This document shows positions 34,940-46,911 of a DNA stretch of 64,000 nucleotides, piece after piece. Numbering within the stretch: the first letter of the stretch is position 1; the number at the start of each line of letters is the position of its first letter. The notes beneath the pieces were generated by a model that had not been told where the DNA came from, did not search any database, and saw nothing but the letters and a program-made list of their open reading frames with translations. Source of the stretch: Henricia sp. BOLD:AAB3569 (Eukaryota > Echinodermata > Asteroidea > Spinulosida > Echinasteridae); NCBI GenBank assembly GCA_037783545.1, contig JBBELK010000314.1, forward strand, positions 496,001 to 560,000. The letters run 5' to 3'. Both the position numbers and the translations under genes were made by a program.

Positions 34940-35720
34940 TAATAAATTAAATATTCAAAAATCAATAAAAAATCAACCGTTTGACCTACGATCTTGATTC
35001 CTTCGGCATATACGATGACTAACAAAGGTCTTTGAGATGCGCACACCCCTTGACCTTTGACCTCGTTTCCTATTGGTCAAACAGATTTTGCCTTGCCATT
35101 TGAAAGTGGTGCAAGATATTTGGACAAAGTCACTTGTGTTACACTTCGACTAGGGTGGGGTATCTAAAAAATATTTTTGTGACCTTTGACCTTGCTCACT
35201 TCCGGTCGAAACCGGAAGTGGCCCTTAGTTTGAAAGTGAAAGGAGGTATTGAGATGGGGTCAATGGTGTTATTACCAGAGGCCCTTAAGCTTTCCAAAAA
35301 TATAAGTGATGACGTCATCGTACGAAATAGCGCCCTCTAGCGACAAGATGATTACGTAATTAAATATTCAAAAATCAATATAAAATCTACCGTTTGACCT
35401 ACGAATTTGATTCCTTCTGCATATACGATCATTAACAAATGTCTTTAAGATGCGCACATGGCTTGACCTTTGACCTCGTTTCCTATTGGTCAAACAGATT
35501 TTGCCTTGCCATTTGAAAGGGGTACAATATACCACGATGGGGTCAACTGTGTTACACTTCGACTAGGGTGGGGTATCCAAACATATAGCAACACCTTTGA
35601 CTTTCCCTACATGTCAGATTAAAGGGGCATGTAATAATATTCAATATTTAAAAATAGATAAAAACTCAACCGTTTGACCTACGATCGTGATTTATTCATA
35701 TACGATCACTAACAAAGGTC
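34940..35720 (+). repeat. ~400-bp tandem repeat carrying DR1, CRE and ETS-like motifs
   Basis: Two long copies (about 34947-35350 and 35355-35610) and one partial copy (about 35615-35720) start with ATATTCAAAAATCAATA and ACCGTTTGACCTACGAT. They contain TGACCTTTGACCT (perfect DR1) at 35051, 35180 and 35464, TGACGTCA at 35310 (plus 34891 and 34902 just upstream), and an inverted pair CACTTCCGGT/ACCGGAAGTG at 35197-35220. Between divergent PUSL1 and transporter A. Confidence 0.75.
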
Positions 35721-36045
35721 ATCCCGAACACCATATATGTTTATAAAAAGGAGGGGAACAGCCATGTGTTCGTTGTCAAGAACGAACACAGGTCTAGTAT
35801 TAGTCTTATTTCCAGTCGCAGCTGTTGAAATACTTCTGAACAATTATTTCATTAAAAAAAAATTTCCTTCCTCCGTTGCGTGTGATGTGCCTGTTTTTTT
35901 TATTCGTGTCTACAATAACCATTGGGTATAAATCATCGGTTTGTCCCATGACAATATTCTTACCCTGATTGGCGAGGTTTTCGTTTTTTCTTTTTTGACG
36001 CGTCTGCTGTGTTCTCTTGACGATCCATTTTTTGACAGCCAGTCG

Positions 36046-36073
36046 GTGTGTGTGTGTGTGTGTGTGTGTGTGT
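36046..36073 (+). repeat. (TG)n microsatellite
   Basis: About 14 uninterrupted GT/TG dinucleotides. Confidence 0.95.
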
Positions 36074-36941
36074 TTACATTTCACACATGTCACGGGAGGC
36101 GGAGAATGGTATGGTACCTTGCGTTCATCTGATAGGTTTACCTGACCACTGGCTACGGCGCCAGCCTAACTCCTGTTCGTCGCTGCATTTTGCCCACTAC
36201 CCGGACGATCGTATTGACGGCTTGAAATACGTATACATTTCGCGGGACATGTAGTGGGGGTCAGAGGTCAGTGTTTGTTTTTTTAAATTACCATTCACTA
36301 ATTATAACACATTAAATGTGTTTTATTGCAAGAACAACTCTTAATAAGTATAAGGAACACCCTCAAACGTGAGATTTCGTGAAATCTGAAGGCAACGTGT
36401 TCCTTTAACATTTATCCATAATTGCAATATTGGTATTTAATTATTCTTTATGTATAGAATTTTGCCTCCATGATTTGATATTGTGATTTGCATGCGCATG
36501 GGCAAAGGGCCACTGGGAGGACAGCTGCGCTGGTGATTGGACCGACACAATGCCACCCTTCTTTCGTAACCCGGCCGGAGGTACGTACAGGTACACAGGA
36601 CCTGCGAAAAGTACCGAGTGGGGGCGCCTTGTGCTCTAACTTGGGAAACGGCCGGCCTTGCGGGACCTTTTGCGGCACTGTTGTCTGAAAGATCACCGGC
36701 GCTCCTTTCACCCATGCATTACCCCGTCCCTTTGTTTCAAGGGTCCTTTCTCTCACCGATTTCAAGTTCATCGTCGCGACCATATGAAGTGTTTCTCACC
36801 CGTACCTAAGTGGAATCACCTAACTATTTTCCGGCCGGCCATAGGCGCCATAACCCACAACAACAACAACATAAACAGGTTAAAATCCGCACGGAAAAAG
36901 GTAGTTTTTGTCCTCTAAATTTAGAGGTGAATTATCACAAT

Positions 36942-39900
36942 ATGGGGCTGACTTTGAAAACCAAGAAGCGATTAACTATTTTCGCACAGTCCATGTTCTT
37001 TTTACTTGGCGGAATTGAGTACGGTAAGTCAAATCATGGAGGAAGAAACAGTCAAATCGCCCTTCAATTTCCAAACGTAGGCGCGGCAGATCGATGACAA
37101 CATTGCCCGGCCAAGTGTGCGTAAACCTAAGGCGGAAGAGGCCAACTCGGCAACCTTTTTACTCATTTTCACGAAAACCAAAATGAGTTCAAGAATCAAC
37201 CTCTCACCACGTTTTCTTTGATATATATCAAACGTACTGACAAACATGTCCCGGAACAGAAATGTTGCAAATGGGAGAAATCATCGGGGATTCCCTTCGT
37301 AGTGGGAGAGTCCGTATACCGCGCTCGCAGTTCCGTATGCGCAATGCAACACGCGCCGTATCAGCACGGCGCGGTTGGATCGAGTGTCACGGTGCTGTAC
37401 TGCGAGCCTGGACTCTCCGCCACGAAGGGAATCCCTGATGATTTCTCGTATTTGCAGCATTTCTGTTTCGGGACACGTTTGTCAGTATCTTTGATATGTA
37501 TTAATATTATCGGTATTTTTTCCTTATACATTGAACAAAGATTTGAATGAAATTACCTCATGGAATCAACAGATCATCCAATTTTAAGATGTATTTCCCA
37601 CTTGCACTTTTGTCGCAAATGTTGCATTTCTGAGATAAATAAATGATAAAATTACGGCGCGAGCGGTCCATGCGTAAGTGCAACAACAGGGGGCGCTGCG
37701 CGCGCGCGGGAATGGTTATGTTGTGCAATAACTGAATGCAATGTTTTTCTACAGAAAAGCAACATTTGCGACAAAAGTGCAAGTGGGAAGTATATCTTAA
37801 AATTAGATTATCTGTTGATTCCAGGAGGTAATTTCCTTTAAATCTTTGTTCAATGTATACGGAAAAAGTACCATATTATCAATGACAGGTTCATTACCAC
37901 ACACGGACACCCAGGATTTTGTGTCTGTCCCGGTTACGAGCGTATATTGGACATTTGTACACAGGGTTTTTAGAAAGGCATGTTGTCACACTATTTGTAA
38001 CCCTTTTTGGGCCTAAGTTATCTCTTCAGAACGACTGAAACTTATTTATTTTATTTTGAGGCCAGACAAAGGTATTTTCTAGAAAATATGGTCTGTGTTG
38101 CCAAAATGCCCCCTTTACCGTGGAAAGACTCAATTCTTACCGCAACATTTAACTCGGATTTTGTTCAAATTTAGAAAAATTTAAGCCTTATCAATTTTTT
38201 TCTTTGTACAGTCGTAATTTTGCCAACGCTGAATGAGTACCTGGGACAACTAGATGGCGACGCCATGTTCTTTGGGATTACCATGTCAGCGTTTAGCATA
38301 ACTAGTGTTTTAGGATCTCCAATCTTTGGACTTATCCACGATCGCTATCGCAAAACGAAACTTATCATCTTGTTTGCAAATCTCTGGGCAATTGCAGGTG
38401 AAAACACATCCTTTTTGCTTTCGGTATTTTTTCGTATACATTCAACAAAGATTATTTGTTGATTTCAGGAGGTAATTTCCTTAAAATCTTTGTTCAATGT
38501 ATACGAAAAACAGGGAAAACGTACCCTGCTTTCATACTGCTTTAATCCATATCATAGCCCATTGTACATTGTCAGAGCATGTGACCTAACTTTATGGCCA
38601 AAACCAATCTATAGCCCAGCTAATATACATGTGTGGCCCGGCCCATATTGCCCCCAGTCAATATATTTCCCCCAGTCAATATATTGCCCCCAGTCGATAT
38701 ATTTCCCCCAGTCGATATATTTCCCCCAGTCGATATATTTCCCCCAGTCGATATATTGTCCCCAGTCGATATATTGTCCCCAGTCGATATATTGTCCCCA
38801 GTCGATATATTGTCCCCAGTCGATATATTGTCCCCAGTCGATATATTGTCCCCAGTCGATATATTGTCCCCAGTCGACATATTGCCCCCAGTCGACATAT
38901 TGCCCCCAGTCGACATATTGCCCCCAGTCGATATATTTCCCCCAGTCGATATATTTCCCCCAGTCGATATATTGCCCCCAGTCGATATATTGCCCCCAGT
39001 CGATATATTGCCCCCAGTCGATATATTGCCCCCAGTCGATATATTGCCCCCAGTCGATATATTTCCCCCAGTCAATATATTTCCCCCAGTCAATATATTG
39101 CCCCAGTCAATATATTGTGCCCAGTCAATATATTGCCCGTGCGTACGTACTTTATGGACGTCCCCTTAGTTACCCGTGACAGCGTTAAACCGCCCTATAG
39201 CCCGGCCCATATCCCATACATATAGTCCAGCCCATAGCCCATCCCATCCCATACCAATACAAAATGCCCTACCCATGCAAAATGCTCAGCCCACGGCCCA
39301 CAAATTGTCCATCCCATAGCCAATAGCCCACATGCTTTTCTAATACGCATCATGCCTTTTGCTTCATTTCAGGCAATCTTATGTACTTTTATGGCGGTTC
39401 CAAGTACATGCTACTCGCTAGTAGGTTAATTTCAGGTTGGTATTTAAAACAATGTATTTACAAATATACTCTCATACACAAAGTAAAAACTATGGATGCT
39501 AGGATAGGGCGACAATTTGTGTGTAAAAAAGCTATATTAGGGCGACATGCTCAATGGGGCGACATTTTGGTGTCGCCCTAATATATATATTTTTTAAAAT
39601 CGAGAACCATTTTTATTAGGTGTAGAACCAATTCTCTTAGGTCTGGAAGCATTTTTGAAAGCTTTGGGTAAAAAAATAAGGTGTAATTTTGAGTGGTTCT
39701 TGCCGAAATTTTGGTGGTCCCCGGGGAGAGGCTTCCCGAAATGTTGCCCTATTGCTGCATCCAGAGTTCTTACAATGCTTATGTCATATATCCACCTATT
39801 CTGGATGAGGCGCCCGTATGGGCCCAAAATTTGGGAAAAATTTGCAAAGTCTCACAGCAGCCGCAAGGGTCCCGTGGCTATCCTGTGGCGTTCTTTCCTT

Positions 39901-42900
39901 GCCGTAGGGTGCATCAGAGCTTTTAGCGCTGAGTTAAAAGTTCCTGATGTGTCGTGGTCGTAACCCCGTGGACAAGTCGTAGACAGCATGTTTTTGTAAA
40001 CAAATCCGTAATCCTAATTAATCCATAATCCTGTTATATAAAGCAGTGCAGTGATTACAATGACCCTTTTGCTTCCACATCCAAATTGGAGATTGCAAAT
40101 TTCCTGTTTTTTCTCATGGATAAGTATTTTGGGGAGGTATTTTATATGATTGTTAGGTTAGAACGATATCTCTTTTCTGGAAAAATCTGGACAAGGTCCT
40201 GTAAATTGCACCAAACAAACAAAAAATTTTGGGTTTTATATCTGCAATTAACTTGTTTTATTGAATGAAACCTGAAAAACTTAAAGGTAGAACACATGAT
40301 TGATATCTCAAAAATCAGAAATATTCCCAGATTTACACATAACTTACACAATATAAACATGATGTCGGTAGAAAACTTCCCCTGAAATGGTTTTGTCTGA
40401 AGTGCTATAGTCTTTGAGAAATGAGTAAAACAATTAGTTTTCGTCTCATGAGAGAAAATTCACTTCACCCAAAAACCACTTCGCCCTAGACCACTTCCCC
40501 TGAAGCCACTTTGCCCAAACATCACTTCTCCCCAAAACCATGGTGGTTCAGGGTGATGTGGTTTTTGGGCAAAGTGATAACAACATAGTTTTTTACTGTT
40601 TTTTTCAAATGTTAGGCGAAGTACGGGGCTAACTTTAACTCGGGTTGGTTTTAATCATGCATATCTTCAATCACACAGGGAGATAATACTATTTGTAACG
40701 GTTTACCAATCATATGTTATGCCTTTAAGTGTACGTGTGAATGAGCATGTTTAAAAGATAAATGTTTCTTGTAAAAAAAGTGTTTTTGTAAAAAAAAATT
40801 ATTCAGTGGAATGATTTCTTGAACATTTGTAGGTGTTGGTACTGCTGCAAACTCGGCAATTTTCGCCGATATTTCGTTAACATCGACTGAGTCCGATAGG
40901 TCTTCTGCTCTCGTCATTGCGGTAGCGTCGCGACAAATCGGTCTAATGTTGGGGCCTGTATTCAATCTGCCTCTCAGCTTCTGCGATTTTTACATCGGAC
41001 CCTTTCACGTTAACGGTTTTACAGGGCCAGGGGTAAGTGTGATACATGTGTAGTATTATTTTGCACTGGTTTTCATATTTAAATGATGTGACAATATATC
41101 CACAAAGTGCCTACTCATGCCATCCTGAGATATCATGGAATTTCCACTCTGCAAAGCGACGTAACAATACCCTGAGGAAACACACGCAAATCTGTGGAGT
41201 GAGCCGGCTGTTGTCTTGAGCCAACTCACGCCCGAGTCATTTTGATGTAATTTAATCAATTCGTTCATGTTATGCCGAAAAGAAACGATTTCTATACTTT
41301 CCAGAAATTGTATTGGGTTCCGTTCCTTATGACTGTCCCATTCCTACCAAACTTTCAAACGACGATCTTAATTTACTCCGCAGTTTTTCAAATTAATAAC
41401 GGGGATGCATGCTGACGAATGTGATGGAACGGATTCCCCAGTATCCTTTAAATAGCAACCAATCGCCGACGCGGACAACGGCCAGCATTACCAAGTACAT
41501 GTATCACATGCATGCACGGTGTTTACAATCTGCGCGCGTTACATTTGAATGCCTGCAATCATCCTGCAATGCACTGCCAAGCGTCCTGATTGGTCCAGCA
41601 GAGGCGACAAGATTTCTGTCGCTTGTCCCACCGCGAAATGGGGCCTGTTTCAACAGGGCCACTGTACGCAAGAGTTAGGGAGTGCGTTAAAGGGGCACTG
41701 TTGCAAGAGGATGACTCATGCATGATGCAATGTGATAGCCCCCTGTCATGGCCGCTCGTGCGAAGTGTCTATTGCATCTTATCTCACATCATGTCAATAA
41801 ACACAATGTAACGGCTCATTGTATCGTTGTGCAGTAACCTAAAAGTTTTATTTATAACATAACACGATTTATTTCTGTTCAAATAGACCTTTATCACGGA
41901 GCGGCCATCTTCCCTTTTCTCCTCTTAAAATAAACGTAACCAAAGCGAGGCTTGCAGAAAAAATAATTGTCCCTTTTTAAAATTTGTTCATTGTGTGCAT
42001 GACAATAGCACATGCGTTGCATGATGAAGAGAGCGCGCAGCGTGGACAGTGGTTATCAACGGGAGATACACGCGCTATTGCGCGGTAGCGCAGACGCACT
42101 GATCGTACCCGACACACATACTATGGGGAACAAGACAAAGATGGACGCACCGTGATAAAGGTCTATAGGAAATTGACCACTAAAGGTATTTTTTTTAAAA
42201 ATAAAATGAGCATGCACACTAATTTTTTAGCATTCATGTTACACAAAAATTATGCATGTATTTTAAAGATTTTCTGAAGCATTGCTGCATATAAACTCCT
42301 CAAAAAAAGTTCGGAAAGTCAAGTTTGATTTCTCTCTTGTTACTAAATCATTTCCTTTAATTTGGTATCATTGGAAAGCCCTGTTATTCCTCTTTACGAT
42401 GATGTGTCATTTGTTATGATTAAGCAATTGGGGGATGTGCAGCACAGCTGAATACGGGGGCGGGTGTAAAGTAAAATGTCACAAAATACATTGCTATTGT
42501 CAAAAATATGCATTGACACATTCCCATCCTCCAAGCAAAAGGGGAATGCACTGCATGACAATAGCAGTGAATTTTGTGACATTTCACTTTCCACCCACCC
42601 CTGTATTCCGCTATACTGCACATCCCCCAATTGATTAATCATAACAAATGACACATCACTGTAAAGAGGAATAACAGGGCTTTCCAATGATACCAAATTT
42701 AAGGGAAATGATTTAGTAACAACAGAGAAATCGTCAGTCAAACTTGACTTTCCGAACTTTTTTTGAGGAGTTTATGTAGCTGAAATTTCTACAGGCTAGT
42801 TTACCAAGATTCTTCTTTGGATATTGTTTGCATTTTTAGTTAATAGTAATAATTACTGCTCTTAACTTTGTTGATTGCCCTCGATTGCCTACAGAAAGGT

Positions 42901-45900
42901 GCTATTTTGGTCAGGGGAAGTGTTTTTGTTTTGTTTTGTTTTTTGGGTTTTTTTTGCCATTGCTATCAACACCTTATAGTTTTCCATATCAACACAAAGT
43001 AAAATTTGAGGTTAAATAATTTGTTTATTTTCCTTCATTCCCCCATCCTTATTTGTTTCTTTTGTTTTCACAGTTCGTCATGTGCATCACGTTTATCATC
43101 TTGGAAGTCATTACGCTTTTTTGTTACTTCGAAATACCACCTGTCGCGCTCCAAACAAAAACTCTAGAAGATAACAAACGGACGTCTGACAAAACAATGA
43201 AAAACACGAGCAACAGCAAAACTTCGCAGTGTGATAAAGCGTCTAGTGAAATACAGAAAAGCAGGGGAAATGTTTACGACCAAGTAAAAGAAGAAAATTC
43301 CTCCGAAGATGTGAAAGAATCCAAAGTTTGTGAGCCTCAAAGAGGACACAGTTCTGAAACGCAAGAAACAGAAAATGATTTATCTTTTGAAAGAACATCG
43401 AAAAAAGTTTCAAGATTAGATGGTAAGATTTTAATCTCTTTTGACCCAAATTTCACAACAGATTTTACTGAAACTAGGTTTAACCCTTGGAGCCGTAAAG
43501 AGGGGGTTTCCGGAAGGCACAATTACTAAACAAAATCTTTGGGCCAATTTTGCTCAAACTTCAAGTATTCCTCAATACCCGAATACAGATTCGACAATTT
43601 GAGTGTCCTTGGGGGCGGTGCCCGCAGTGTAGTAGATTTAATTGACCAATCTGGCACTAGTGCAGCAACACCTAACAGCTCACGCATGCGCTGCAGTTAC
43701 ATTTAGTGGTGACTTTTGCGGTTTCGGAAGGCGAGTTGAAGCGATTCGGGGTATAGTGTAAACGCAGCAAATGTTCAGTTTTGTGGTCGCAATAAAAATG
43801 CTGGATCTGTATCCACCTTTGCCGGTTCGAGTGTAAACACGGTGTTATATGTTCTGTGAGTCAAAAAGGCCCTTCTGCCTCTGTGCAGTATGGGGGAGGG
43901 TGGGGGGGAGTGGGTGGGTGGGCAGTATGAGAAGAGGGGGGTTGGGGGAACAATTGATAGGTGCATTAAAGAAAGGAAAGTCTGCCAAATAATGTAATGT
44001 ACACGCTATACAAAGTGTCTTTTAGAGTCTTCCTTGGCGCCTTTGTGCAATCTTTTGGGCGGTGCATCTCCCAGGGTCAAGTTGAATTTGATTGATTTTT
44101 TTCTCTGCTTTGTTTTATAGCTTTGTTAAGAGACGAAGTGGTGGTCTTACTTTTTGCTCAATTTGTATTCTTGTTTGGAGAAACATTCCTTGAGGTTAGT
44201 TGAATTTGTAAACACTTTTAATAAACAAGTGCATCAAAATAATAAATATGACGACGTACAATGGACAGAATAAAAAACACAATACTCATCCGCCATGTTG
44301 GATGTATTTAAGCTCGACTGGGAGTTTGCAATTAAGTTCGACATTTGAAGCCACTGCCGTGCTTACGCCGTGCTAACGTCGTGCCAAGTTGAATTTAATT
44401 CGACACGGCACAAGCAAGACGTTTGAAACAGGCCTAAGTTATTATTAATAACAAATTCTTAATCCCTACAGACATCATTGCCTCTGATGACAGAGAGACT
44501 TCTAGACTTTGGTGGTGTCGCCAATAGTATCTTGTTTGCTATTGGTGCAGTTGAGGTAAGGGCACGTTTTTTGTGTTTTTTTTTTGCCGTTTTATTTCGC
44601 ATCTGAAACTTGGTATATTTTTGGACCGTCATTTTGTAGATTAAGAATGATTGAGTGTTTTCTTCCCATGGATAGTATTTTGGGGAGGTATTTTATGTGA
44701 TTGTATTTTATGTGATTGTCAATTTTCTGAACAAATTTTAACACTAGATATTTAGTCTTTTTTTTAGCACATCTATTGCATATTTACATTAATAAACGAT
44801 TAAATTTTCCCTCGTTTTCCAATCTGTTTCAGGTCATCGTCGGATACATTCTTGTAACACTTCTGAGTAAGGTCGTTCCAGATCGCATCATCTATATCGT
44901 AGCTATGACGGTGGAGGTTATTCCGTTCACGTGCCTTTTTATCGTTTACACAAATGCCACCCCAGGTAATTAAAAACAGAGTATATGAAAAACAAGTCCT
45001 CACAAGTCCGTCCAGGTGTCGAAATTAACACTGGTCCTGTGGTCCGAGACCAGTAAAAAATCAGAAGGACCACTGTCAAAGACGCTGGTCCGATGGACCA
45101 GTGAAAACATTTACTGACTTATGGAAACATTCTCCGATGCCTAATCCACAGTAAACATTTCTTACTCAATGCGAAGTATTCCTGGTTACCACAAACAATT
45201 CCTGATTACATTTTCAGATAACTACATTTTTTTATCCGATCTCTCCTGACATGCCCCAGGGTTGGATCAAAAAGCAATCCCATCCATCCTGCACTCAATG
45301 ACCTTAAACCAGAAAGTGTTGCAGTATCTCGGTGCCATTTTGAAAAGCACCAGTGGACCACCAAATTTTCAGCAGGACCAGCAGAGTTCTCTAATCTACT
45401 GGTCCTTCTGACCAGCATGAAATTCAGGTTAATTTCGTCCCTACCCCTGCAAGTCCGCACAAAAAAACAATCCTTTGCAAACAAATTTCCTTCTCATTTT
45501 CAGGAATTCAAAACTTGTGGTGGTTTGTGTCGCTGTACGCGGTGGAGATGGCTGGAGCACCTTTCCTCTACCTTTCAATTATTACTTTGTTTACAAAAGT
45601 CATGCCAATTCACATGCAAGGTACAGATTTAGCGGCCGTTTAAGGTTATCAATATTTTCATGGTTCTACAAAGCGTAGGAAGGTCGAAAGGGGTCGAGGA
45701 CCGCGTAGGACTTTACATGCACTGTCAAATGTTGACATTTCAGGGTATAGTACTGACAGAAACAAAGTTGATAAGTACTATTTCGGGGGGAGGGATGGAG
45801 CGTCTTGAAAAATACTACTCTGTAGAACCGTGAAAATGTTGACAACTTTGCGTGGCTCTTTTACTTGAATTACAAATACAGTAATTTTGAGTTGTTGACA

Positions 45901-46907
45901 TTTTAAATCCCAGATCTGGAGGGTGGTTATGGGGGTTAGAACACATGATTGAGCGGTTTAGGTCATTGACTCGCAATCATAGGTGAAAACTTGGGGTTGC
46001 AGGTTCGAACCTCCCCACGGCTACGGTACCTGTGCCCTTGGGCAAGGCACTTAACCACACTTGCTCCATCCTTCGCAAGGGATGTAAAGCCGTTGGTCCA
46101 GTGTGTTAGGTAATGGAAACGCACTCTAAAGATCCCAGAGCATTCTTTCGTGAAGAGCAAGGGGATTCCCCGGTGTCTCTGGTTATTTCTAATTCTAATT
46201 CTTCATGGGTTTCCTCACGCTTGCGAGTGACAGTGCAATGGGCACTATTGAGGAATCCTTGGTATGAATACCAGAAAGAAATAATAAAAATCACAAAAGA
46301 AAGCTCGAGACCCCTCATTTTCTATGACAATTGGTAAATCCTCTATAAATTGCCGTTTTTATCACACAGGTTTTGCACATGGAATGCGCCGTGTCTTTAG
46401 CGGAATAGGGTCAATCTTTGGCCCATTATGGGCTGGTAATATCCTGCAATGGCCGTATCAGACACTTGGCACCATGGTCGTGCTTTTCGCCATGCTTGGG
46501 GTAAGATTTAATTAATTTCTACCTTCAAATCAAGTGTCCTTGACCACGTGACTTTTCGGAACCAGAATCTGGTTCCGAAAAGGCACGTGACTTCGCATTT
46601 TTGAAAAATGCTCAAAAACAGCCAAATTTGACGGCGTCTGTTCAGAATATATCTAATTTACTCTGGAAAGTGCTTCAGAATAATGTATGGGTCTATTTCG
46701 AGTCCAAAATAGCCCAACAAAGCCGGTGTGTCCCTTTAATAATACATTTTCTTTTTTCTTTGGCAGATCCTGAGTTTATTTTCCCTGAACCATCTCAGAC
46801 CACATTCCGAAATGACACCGGCTGGATCAGAAACGTCCGATAACATAAATGATGAAACAAAACCACTGATGCAAGATACAGATTTTAGCGACTATGGTGT
46901 TGCATGA
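36942..46907 (+). CDS. MFSD8/CLN7-like MFS transporter A, complete, 11 exons
   Basis: Polytopic major-facilitator membrane protein of the MFSD8 (CLN7) group, which in vertebrates is an endolysosomal channel/transporter. Exons: 36942-37023, 38212-38397, 39373-39435, 40833-41032, 43074-43422, 44121-44194, 44472-44555, 44833-44965, 45504-45620, 46370-46500, 46767-46907. All junctions are GT-AG, phases agree, and the CDS is 1560 nt, 519 aa (human MFSD8 is 518). Seen: start MGLTLKTKKRLT then TM1; SPIFGLIHDRYRKTK (MFS motif A, residues 63-77); SRLISGVGTAANSAIFADIS; RQIGLMLGPVFNLPL; a charged loop of about 110 residues in exon 5; the second half starting DEVVVLLFAQFVFLF; SGIGSIFGPLWAGN near the last helices. 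The C-terminal tail holds ETKPLM (503-508), resembling an acidic-dileucine lysosomal sorting signal. A repeat copy starts about 5 nt after the stop. The orthology call rests on alignment by eye; a lineage-specific MFSD8-like subfamily is possible. Confidence 0.9.
37215..37505. mobile_element. Inverted-repeat element upstream of exon 2 of transporter A
   Basis: Arms of about 120 bp: CTTTGATATATATCAAACG and the complement near 37485-37505; GGGGATTCCCTTCGTAGTGG faces CACGAAGGGAATCCC. The centre is CG-rich. Confidence 0.7.
37514..37872. mobile_element. Foldback MITE abutting the previous element
   Basis: The ends CATTGAACAAAGATTT and their complement continue into arms of about 115 bp (CTTGCACTTTTGTCGCAAAT). 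A miniature copy of the same arms lies at 38420-38515. Confidence 0.75.
38420..38515. mobile_element. Miniature derivative of the 37514-37872 MITE
   Basis: TTTTCGTATACATTCAACAA is followed within 40 bp by the inverted TTGTTCAATGTATACGAAAA. Starts about 20 bp after the exon 2 donor of transporter A. Confidence 0.7.
38645..39135 (+). repeat. 18-bp minisatellite in intron 2 of transporter A
   Basis: About 26 copies of an 18-bp unit (CCCCAGTCGATATATTGC and variants). Because 18 is a multiple of three, several frames on both strands stay open and give false 150-230 aa ORFs (for example PPVDIL or PSRYIA repeats). Variant units occur in runs: AATATATT forms at both edges, GTCC forms in the middle, CGACATATT once as a run of three. 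Confidence 0.95.
40283..40728. mobile_element. GTAGAACACATGATTGG MITE, copy 4
   Basis: In intron 3 of transporter A, about 100 bp before the exon 4 acceptor. Confidence 0.8.
41121..41714 (+). mobile_element. hAT-like non-autonomous element, copy 2, nested in another MITE
   Basis: A 594-bp copy flanked by ACTCATGC on the left (41113-41120) and the same word on the right (41713-41720 with a one-base boundary ambiguity). It interrupts a MITE related to 52278-52424: the two halves of that MITE lie at about 41043-41120 and 41715-41772. It contains CCAATCGCC, TTTAAATAGC and CCAATCAGG-type promoter-like words. Located in intron 4 of transporter A. Confidence 0.75.
41884..42177. mobile_element. MITE with TAGACCTTTATCACGG ends
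   Basis: Inverted ends at 41884 and 42177. The interior is CG-rich on the right (CGCGCTATTGCGCGG). In intron 4 of transporter A. Confidence 0.65.
42293..42774. mobile_element. Palindromic Tc1/mariner-type MITE, copy 2
   Basis: Same family as 25508-25998: AACTCCTCAAAAAAAGTT... with an inverted counterpart and TA at both flanks. In intron 4 of transporter A. Confidence 0.75.
43560..43850. repeat. Repeat shared (inverted) with 650-1165
   Basis: Contains GGTGCCCGCAGTGTAG and GCATGCGCTGCAGTTAC. In intron 5 of transporter A. Confidence 0.6.
45013..45432. mobile_element. MITE with ACTGGTCC/GGACCAGT words in intron 8 of transporter A
   Basis: GAAATTAACACTGGTCC at the left and CCAGCATGAAATTCAGGTTAAT at the right form imperfect inverted ends; GGACCAGTG words recur near each end. 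Confidence 0.6.
45936..46215 (+). mobile_element. tRNA-headed SINE in intron 9 of transporter A
   Basis: B box GCAGGTTCGAACCTCC near 45999, then GGGCAAGGCACTTAACC and the body shared with 33653-33870, ending in a TAATTC repeat tail. The A-box region is degenerate. Confidence 0.7.
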
Positions 46908-46911
46908 ATAG

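Noticed and set aside
36437-36783. Overlapping ORFs on both strands upstream of transporter A
   Set aside because: CG-richer sequence with open frames on both strands and no family resemblance; more likely promoter/5' region.
38645-39135. CRISPR array
   Set aside because: There are no unique spacers; it is a simple 18-bp tandem repeat in an intron of an animal gene.
38490-39225. Long ORFs of 157-229 aa on both strands with PPVDIL, PSRYIA or TGGNIS repeats
   Set aside because: They are readings of an 18-bp minisatellite in an intron; several frames are open at once, which is expected for a stop-free unit divisible by three.
43164-43522. Minus-strand ORFs opposite exon 5 of transporter A
   Set aside because: They are shadows of the plus-strand coding exon, which has the correct splice sites and phase.
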